Shown here piece after piece: positions 1 to 3,333 of a stretch of 6,834 nucleotides of DNA. Under the pieces are notes generated by a model. The model was not told the DNA's origin. It did no database searches and was given only the letters and a program-made list of their open reading frames with translations. Source of the DNA: an uncultured Erysipelotrichaceae bacterium (GTDB taxonomy: Bacteria > Bacillota_I > Bacilli_A > RF39 > UBA660); NCBI GenBank assembly GCA_902795975.1, contig CADBNE010000066.1, forward strand, positions 1 to 6,834, read 5' to 3'. Numbering within the stretch: the stretch's first letter is position 1; the number at the start of each line of letters is the position of its first letter. The position numbers were made by a program, and so were the translations under genes.

Positions 1-681
1 TGATTCCATATATCTAATTGGTAAATCTTTATAACTTCTTAATTTAGAAGCATATATTTGAGTATGATGTGGACATTGTACTGGTTTAAGTACAAATTCA
101 TGACCTTTAGGAGATGATACTCTAAATAATTCATCATTAAATTTATGTGCATGACCACTTGTTTCAAATAAAGATATATCTGCTAAAGATGGACAACTTA
201 CTTTTTGAAATCCATATTTTCTACATACTTTTTCTATTTCTCTTTGTAATGCATCTTTAATAATTACACCTCTTGGAGTATATAAAGGAAGTCCATTTCC
301 TACATAATCTGAAAAACAAAATAAATCTAATTCTTGTCCTATACGTCTATGGTCTCTTTCTTTAGCATCCATTAAAAATTCATTATATTTATCTAATTCT
401 TCTTGTGATTTAAATGATTTACCTACTACTCTATTAATCATTTCATTATTAGAATTACCATCTATATATACTGAACTAACTCTAATAAGTTTTACACATA
501 TATTATTATCAACATTTTTCATTTCTTTTTCTATATCAGCAAAATCTGACTCACTTAAATTATTATCTGATTTAAATTCATAATAAAACTCATTATCATC
601 ATAGTATATATTATCTAAACTAATATCATTAAATCTTTTATTTAATATTTCTTTTAATATTTCTACACATTTTTTATTCAT
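1..681 (-). CDS. thrS: Threonyl-tRNA synthetase, N-terminal part, with reduced editing domain (runs off window)
   Basis: Class II synthetase that charges tRNA-Thr in the cytoplasm. The frame is open from ATG at 681-679 to base 1 (227 residues) and continues outside the window. Hallmarks are RDHRRIGQELDLF (residues 109-121), the LYTPRG motif (about 132-137), the ETSGH segment, and KPVQCPHH followed by SYKDLPIRYMES. The Cys of CPHH corresponds to the first ligand of the catalytic zinc in the family. The start has a ribosome binding site AAGGA at 692-688, 6 nt from ATG. In E. coli ThrRS the RDHRKIG segment begins near residue 243; here it begins near 109. There is no TGS domain. The remaining N-terminus (EFYYEF, then SSVYIDGNSNNEMINRVVG) resembles only the edges of the N2 editing domain: the HxxxH motif and the CRGPH-type segment are absent. 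Expression appears to be controlled by the leader ORFs and T-box at 697-1152. Identity is certain; loss of editing is inferred from the missing residues. Confidence 0.97.
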   Translation of the reverse strand, partial: MNKKCVEILKEILNKRFNDISLDNIYYDDNEFYYEFKSDNNLSESDFADIEKEMKNVDNNICVKLIRVSSVYIDGNSNNEMINRVVGKSFKSQEELDKYNEFLMDAKERDHRRIGQELDLFCFSDYVGNGLPLYTPRGVIIKDALQREIEKVCRKYGFQKVSCPSLADISLFETSGHAHKFNDELFRVSSPKGHEFVLKPVQCPHHTQIYASKLRSYKDLPIRYMES

Positions 682-696
682 ATTTATTCCTTCTTT

Positions 697-738
697 CTAT
701 GTTGTCTTGAAAGGGTTACTCGTCATATCTTCCGTCAT
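697..738 (-). CDS. 13-codon upstream ORF between T-box terminator and thrS
   Basis: ATG at 738-736 to TAG at 699-697 encodes MTEDMTSNPFKTT. A strong ribosome binding site AGGAG (751-747) sits 8 nt before the ATG, better than the one for thrS. Four of 13 residues are Thr, and the last two codons before the stop are ACA ACA. Two Thr codons are ACG and the Lys codon is AAG, choices that are uncommon in the AT-rich genes around it. The stop lies 15 nt before the thrS ATG, and a ribosome terminating here would sit over or next to the thrS ribosome binding site, so translational coupling or Thr-dependent stalling are both plausible. Codons 9-12 overlap the 13-nt element complementary to the upstream leader RNA. 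It is not a family I recognise. That it is translated is inferred from the ribosome binding site and position only. Confidence 0.55.
   Translation of the reverse strand: MTEDMTSNPFKTT
703..715 (-). repeat. 13-nt element complementary to the 5' end of the upstream leader RNA (right partner)
   Basis: On the minus strand this reads CCCTTTCAAGACA, the exact reverse complement of TGTCTTGAAAGGG at 1118-1106. It lies 21 nt upstream of the thrS ATG, inside the 13-codon ORF. In an RNA started at the distal promoter the two copies could pair in cis. The RNA released at the attenuator could pair with this copy in trans. Confidence 0.6.
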
Positions 739-753
739 TATATCATCTCCTAA

Positions 754-815
754 CAAAAAAAGAGAATGGATACAAAGGAGTCAACAAAGTATATGTGACG
801 GTACCATCCTCTTTT
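754..815 (-). terminator. T-box-controlled intrinsic terminator of the thrS leader
   Basis: The 5' arm AAAAGAGGATGGTAC (815-801) pairs with GTATCCATTCTCTTTT (773-758) over about 15 base pairs with one bulged U (770) and one G-U pair, followed by a run of eight T on the minus strand (761-754). The 5' arm contains part of the T-box sequence, so this hairpin and the antiterminator (812-774) exclude each other. Transcription should stop here when tRNA-Thr is charged. Confidence 0.92.
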
Positions 816-917
816 ACTTAATTATTATAACCGCTGGGCGGGTATCCATTTCTGGAACAACTAATAGGTAGTAATTACTAATATCATTTATTATCTTACA
901 CCAACCGATAACTCTCT
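754..917 (-). promoter_or_regulatory. T-box riboswitch (tRNA-Thr sensing) upstream of thrS
   Basis: Stem I opens with AGAGAG (917-912), then CGGTTGG (907-901) and GTGTAAG, the usual T-box 5' motif. CGGUUGG can pair with CCAGCGG (837-831) with one mismatch, closing Stem I. An ACC triplet at 843-841, in the context GGATACCCGC, is the best Thr specifier candidate. The antiterminator is well formed: AGAGGA (812-807) pairs with UCCUUU (779-774), the seven-nucleotide bulge UGGUACC (806-800) is canonical, and GUCA (799-796) pairs with UGAC (783-780). UGGU would pair with an ACCA-3' tRNA end, implying discriminator A. The alternative fold is the terminator at 815-754. Known function of the family: uncharged cognate tRNA bridges specifier and bulge and allows read-through. 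The T-box call is very secure; the exact specifier triplet is less so. Confidence 0.95.
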
Positions 918-947
918 TTAAAATAATTATTAATAATCATGTCCTAT

Positions 948-976
948 ATTATAGTTTTTAATATATAAAAAGTCTA
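948..976 (-). promoter_or_regulatory. Candidate proximal thrS promoter (P2)
   Basis: On the minus strand TAGACT (976-971; four of six to TTGACA) is followed after 17 nt by TATAAT (953-948; perfect). The expected start near 941 would give a transcript that carries the T-box but not the Thr-rich leader ORF. The -35 box lies in the 3' arm of the attenuator terminator hairpin (997-967), so the same bases could serve as promoter DNA and terminator RNA. Confidence 0.6.
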
Positions 977-997
977 TTACTTGATTGTAATAGACTT
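967..997 (-). terminator. Attenuator terminator (3:4 hairpin) after the Thr-rich leader ORF
   Basis: A perfect 11-bp inverted repeat AAGTCTATTAC (997-987) / GTAATAGACTT (980-970) has a six-base loop AATCAA, followed by TTT then ATATAT on the minus strand. It is the only terminator-like hairpin between the 147-aa gene ending at 1154 and the T-box, so it also serves to stop read-through from the upstream operon. The loop and the adjoining arm bases form ACAATCAA (988-981), which can instead pair with the end of the leader ORF. Confidence 0.8.
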
Positions 998-1054
998 ATA
1001 AAATTCATTTTTAAATTTTATATGTATGCTAAAACAATCAATAATTTATTGATT
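977..1054 (-). promoter_or_regulatory. Ribosome-mediated attenuator: alternative 1:2 and 2:3 pairings
   Basis: Segment 1, AATCAAT (1054-1048), pairs with segment 2, ATTGATT (1042-1036), both within or at the end of the leader ORF; this stem is 7-8 bp. Segment 2 read as TTA-TTGATTGT (1044-1034) can instead pair with ACAATCAA-G-TAA (988-977) with one bulged G, giving 11 pairs that destroy the terminator stem. Between them ATAAAATT (1021-1014) and AATTTTAT (1005-998) form a perfect 8-bp spacer hairpin that would bring segments 2 and 3 together. A ribosome stalled at the Thr codons (1079-1059) would cover segment 1 and free segment 2, as in enterobacterial thr and trp attenuators. All pairings are visible in the sequence; that they operate is inferred. 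Confidence 0.75.
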
Positions 1055-1097
1055 TAATTGTTGTTGTATAAGTTGTGGTATTTATTCTATTTAACAT
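1038..1097 (-). CDS. Threonine-rich leader peptide of thrS attenuator
   Basis: ATG at 1097-1095 to TGA at 1040-1038 encodes 19 residues, MLNRINTTTYTTTIKSINY. The six Thr codons are ACC ACA ACT, then TAT, then ACA ACA ACA, between 1079 and 1059. The ribosome binding site AAGGGAG (1110-1104) is 6 nt from the ATG. A near-consensus promoter lies just upstream and an intrinsic terminator lies 40 nt past the stop. A run of codons for the amino acid used by the downstream gene, a segment 1:2 hairpin overlapping the end of the ORF and a terminator after it are the hallmarks of leader peptides such as E. coli ThrL. The sequence is not a ThrL homologue that I recognise; the likeness is in architecture. 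The product itself probably has no role; its translation is the sensor. Control of thrS by threonyl-tRNA supply is inferred. Confidence 0.8.
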   Translation of the reverse strand: MLNRINTTTYTTTIKSINY

Positions 1098-1105
1098 ACT
1101 AATCT

Positions 1106-1118
1106 CCCTTTCAAGACA
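1106..1118 (-). repeat. 13-nt element at the 5' end of the leader RNA (left partner of inverted repeat)
   Basis: The minus strand reads TGTCTTGAAAGGG, beginning at about the expected start of the P1 transcript. Its 3' half is part of the leader-peptide ribosome binding site. It is perfectly complementary to 715-703, about 390 bases downstream. The flanking bases do not extend the match. Confidence 0.6.
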
Positions 1119-1123
1119 TTTTT

Positions 1124-1152
1124 ATATTAACACTTATATATTTATGTGTCAA
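1124..1152 (-). promoter_or_regulatory. Distal thrS leader promoter (P1)
   Basis: TTGACA (1152-1147, perfect -35) is followed after exactly 17 nt by TAATAT (1129-1124, four of six to TATAAT). The expected start is near 1117, about 20 nt before the leader-peptide ATG. The -35 box begins two bases after the stop codon of the upstream gene, and no terminator separates them. Confidence 0.75.
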
Positions 1153-1153
1153 A

Positions 1154-1597
1154 TTAAATATATTTAATATACCAATCCTTATTATTCCAAAAAGATATTA
1201 TGAAGTTTTGACCATCTTCTGTTGTATCATCTAAAATACCTTCTCCCCAACCATCACTCATTTGTCCTTTTATATATTCTAATAAATATTCTTCTTCTAT
1301 ACTATTTAATATGGTATTTAATTCTATTTCTATATTCACTAATCCATTATCTAATATATTTAAATGCATTATATTAATTTTATCTTTTAAACTAGAATAT
1401 TGCCATATTTTAGTAGCATCAAAATCATATATAACTACATCCTTATTATTATCAAACCAATACTTATTAGTATCACTTCCAAATATATATGTTATATTAT
1501 CATTATTATCATATAATTCTACACATAATGGAAATTCTACTATTTTAGTATCAATTGTAGGTTTAACTTCTTCTTTTTTCTTCTTTTTAAAAAACAT
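1154..1597 (-). CDS. Hypothetical protein, 147 aa
   Basis: I do not recognise the family. The protein starts with a polybasic stretch (MFFKKKKKEE) and is otherwise acidic and rich in Asn, Asp and Ile, with many aromatic residues. No signal peptide or clear membrane segment is visible. The most distinctive part is GQMSDGWGEG at residues 111-120, followed by an aromatic C-terminus (FWNNKDWYIKYI); alternating hydrophobic stretches suggest a small beta-rich fold. It is the last gene of a three-gene operon: the ATG is 8 nt after the stop of the S51-like gene, and its ribosome binding site AGGTG overlaps that TAG stop, which points to co-translation. The DNA immediately downstream is the -35 box of the thrS leader promoter. 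Confidence 0.85.
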   Translation of the reverse strand: MFFKKKKKEEVKPTIDTKIVEFPLCVELYDNNDNITYIFGSDTNKYWFDNNKDVVIYDFDATKIWQYSSLKDKINIMHLNILDNGLVNIEIELNTILNSIEEEYLLEYIKGQMSDGWGEGILDDTTEDGQNFIISFWNNKDWYIKYI

Positions 1598-1605
1598 ATC
1601 ATCAC

Positions 1606-2142
1606 CTATTCAAATATTATTTGTTCACTATCTGTAATTATTATAGCTTGATTATCTGTTAAATTAATATCTTCATTATTTGTTATTAAACCATTATTAG
1701 AACCTTTTTCACAATGTACATCTAGATTATTAGATATAAAATTTAAAGGATTATTAGCAACTTTAGTTCCTGCACTTACACCTATATATATTCCACCATT
1801 ATTTACATAATAATTAAATATATCTTCCATATTAAGTTCTATTATTCTATCTCTTAATTTCTTTGTACTTCCACCACATACATATATAGCATCATAATTT
1901 ATTATTTCTTCTTTAGATAAATATTTATGCATATCATATACAGTTATATTACTATCTTTAATATTACACTTTGTTAAATCATCTAAACAACCAGATAATA
2001 TTCTAACAGAATCTGGATCATTAGCTGCAGTAATTATAAATAATATTTTTACATCATTAATATCTTTATCTAACATATTTAAAAATTTATTTTTAATATT
2101 TAAGTTATCAAAACCTGTACTTGTTAATAATATTTTCTTCAT
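1606..2142 (-). CDS. Peptidase S51 family protein (peptidase E / cyanophycinase-like), short form
   Basis: 178 residues with a class-I-glutamine-amidotransferase-like fold. The N-terminus MKKILLTSTGF, the VKILFIITAA strand, YVCGGSTKKL (residues 88-96) and the nucleophile elbow GVSAGT (121-126, Ser123) are typical of the family, which includes dipeptidase E and cyanophycinase, Ser-His serine peptidases. The C-terminal LTDNQAIIITDSEQ fits the usual final strands. It is shorter than E. coli PepE (229 residues). After the nucleophile only one His remains (His143, in LDVHCEKG), which may be the catalytic base, but the family's usual context for that residue is not clear here, so activity is uncertain. 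The start is set by the ribosome binding site AAGGTGA and a TAATG overlap with the upstream P-loop gene, implying translational coupling. Substrate unknown. Confidence 0.87.
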   Translation of the reverse strand: MKKILLTSTGFDNLNIKNKFLNMLDKDINDVKILFIITAANDPDSVRILSGCLDDLTKCNIKDSNITVYDMHKYLSKEEIINYDAIYVCGGSTKKLRDRIIELNMEDIFNYYVNNGGIYIGVSAGTKVANNPLNFISNNLDVHCEKGSNNGLITNNEDINLTDNQAIIITDSEQIIFE

Positions 2143-2603
2143 TATTTCACCTTCATATTTATATTTTCAACTTCAACTATTATACAAGGTATATTAGAAC
2201 TATTTATTTCTTCTTCTATCTTTTGTTGCATCTCTTTAGCACCTTCATAATCAACACCTCTCATACTAGTTCTTTCTTTTAATAATTCATCTGATATGTG
2301 TAAATAAACTATTAAATCACAATCCACTAATACTGTACCTAACATAGGAACACCTGGAGTAATTTTTAATCTTTCTCTTACTAATCTATCCATTGTATTA
2401 CCTATTTCTTCTGTCCAAGGTGTACTACATACATAGTCAGTTTCTTCTTTAGTTAGTAAAGGAAATATTTCATCATCCATATCTAATCCCATATTTAAAT
2501 TATTTATTAAAGTAGATTTACCAGTACATGTAGTACCTAATATACATATTCTTTTATCTTTATTATTTTCTAAAATATTTTTTATTTTTTCTATCATATA
2601 CAT
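2142..2603 (-). CDS. Small P-loop NTPase, nucleoside/shikimate-kinase-like
   Basis: About 153 residues from the ATG at 2603. Walker A is GTTCTGKST at residues 23-31 after a short beta strand (RICILG). DCDLIVYLHIS (94-104) followed by LLKERTSMRG (107-116) resembles the DxxIYL strand and Arg-rich LID of adenylate, shikimate and thymidylate-type kinases. A conserved-looking centre (CSTPWTEEIG, PGVPMLGTVL) may form the substrate pocket. The length fits a single kinase-like domain. The substrate cannot be named. There are three possible starts: GTG 2606, ATG 2603 and ATG 2597. None has a ribosome binding site, and the predicted transcription start is at about 2606, so the mRNA may be leaderless; I prefer ATG 2603. 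First gene of an operon with the S51-like gene (1-nt TAATG overlap) and the 147-aa gene. Confidence 0.85.
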   Translation of the reverse strand: MYMIEKIKNILENNKDKRICILGTTCTGKSTLINNLNMGLDMDDEIFPLLTKEETDYVCSTPWTEEIGNTMDRLVRERLKITPGVPMLGTVLVDCDLIVYLHISDELLKERTSMRGVDYEGAKEMQQKIEEEINSSNIPCIIVEVENINMKVK

Positions 2604-2612
2604 CACAATATT

Positions 2613-2621
2613 AGTATATCA
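2613..2621 (-). promoter_or_regulatory. Extended -10 promoter for the P-loop/S51 operon
   Basis: The minus strand reads TGATATACT: TATACT (2618-2613) preceded by TG one base upstream. A weak -35 candidate TAGATA (2642-2637) lies in the terminator stem of the preceding gene. Transcription would start at 2607-2605, at or next to the first start codon. Confidence 0.5.
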
Positions 2622-2647
2622 AAAAAGACTAGATTATATCTAGTCTT
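2619..2647 (-). terminator. Intrinsic terminator after the PP2C gene
   Basis: A perfect 10-bp stem AAGACTAGAT (2647-2638) / ATCTAGTCTT (2634-2625) with a three-base loop runs into a T tract on the minus strand (2626-2621). It starts two bases after the PP2C stop codon and ends the ATPase-PP2C operon. Confidence 0.9.
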
Positions 2648-2649
2648 AA

Positions 2650-3333
2650 TTAAAATATACCTAGTAATTTCTCTACTTTTAAAACTATAATTGACACATT
2701 ATCATTACCACCATTTTTCAATGCTTCGTTTAATAATTTATTAGTTATATATTTAACATCATTTGATGAAGATATAATTTTTTCTATATCAGTATCTGAT
2801 ACCATAGATGATAATCCATCTGAACAGATTACAATAATATCTTTATTTTTTAACTTAATATTATTTTTTTCTATTATTATATTTTCTTGTTTACCTAAAT
2901 AATTATCTAATAAATTAGTATTATCTTTTTTTTCAATATATTTAGATAATTTATTATTTGAATATATATATACTGGACTATCTCCTACTTGTTCAATAGA
3001 CAAATTATTTTTATTAATTTTAACTATACTAGCTGTTGTTCCTAAATCAATAAATTCACTGTGTTTTATTTCTAATAATTTACTATTTATATAGTTTAAT
3101 CCTTTGATAATATTAGTGGATGCTACAGAAGAAGCATATTCTCCATTACCAAGACCACCTATACCATCAAATACAGCATATATCAATTCTTTACTAGTAT
3201 TATTTATTTTTAATTTATAATTATCTAATCCGTCATTTATTCTAGGTAAAAAATATCCATTTAAATATATATTATCATCATTATTAATTGGTTTTATACC
3301 TTTATGTACAACACAATAATCAATTATTCTCAT
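2650..3333 (-). CDS. PP2C-family Ser/Thr protein phosphatase
   Basis: 227 residues, a complete catalytic domain for metal-dependent dephosphorylation of Ser/Thr phosphoproteins in the cytoplasm. Motifs in order: KPINNDD (residues 14-20, the N-x-D metal region, with Lys where Arg is usual), FDGIGG (55-60), GTTAS (98-102), QVGDSPVYIY (115-124), CSDGLSSM (170-177) and GGNDNVS (208-214). The metal-binding Asp residues of DG(x)GG, SDG and GxDN are all present, so it should be active. There are no membrane segments or extra domains. The ATG overlaps the ATPase stop as ATGA (3333-3330), so the two are probably translationally coupled. In many Bacillota this phosphatase (PrpC/Stp) sits beside a PASTA Ser/Thr kinase; no kinase is visible here. 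Whether the ATPase is a substrate is unknown. Confidence 0.95.
   Translation of the reverse strand: MRIIDYCVVHKGIKPINNDDNIYLNGYFLPRINDGLDNYKLKINNTSKELIYAVFDGIGGLGNGEYASSVASTNIIKGLNYINSKLLEIKHSEFIDLGTTASIVKINKNNLSIEQVGDSPVYIYSNNKLSKYIEKKDNTNLLDNYLGKQENIIIEKNNIKLKNKDIIVICSDGLSSMVSDTDIEKIISSSNDVKYITNKLLNEALKNGGNDNVSIIVLKVEKLLGIF

Noticed and set aside
816..830. AT-rich stretch within the T-box as a further promoter
   Set aside because: It lies in the linker between Stem I and the antiterminator, and no -35 box stands at the right spacing; a start here would make an RNA lacking Stem I.
998..1021. AT-only 8-bp hairpin (ATAAAATT/AATTTTAT) as a separate terminator
   Set aside because: It has no G/C in the stem and no T tract placed for termination on the minus strand. 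It fits better as a spacer hairpin between attenuator segments 2 and 3.
1311..1637. Plus-strand open frame of about 108 codons
   Set aside because: It is antisense to the 147-aa gene, has low-complexity Leu/Ser/Ile/Phe composition, and its long runs reflect the reversed Lys/Asn codons of the real gene. No binding site is convincing.
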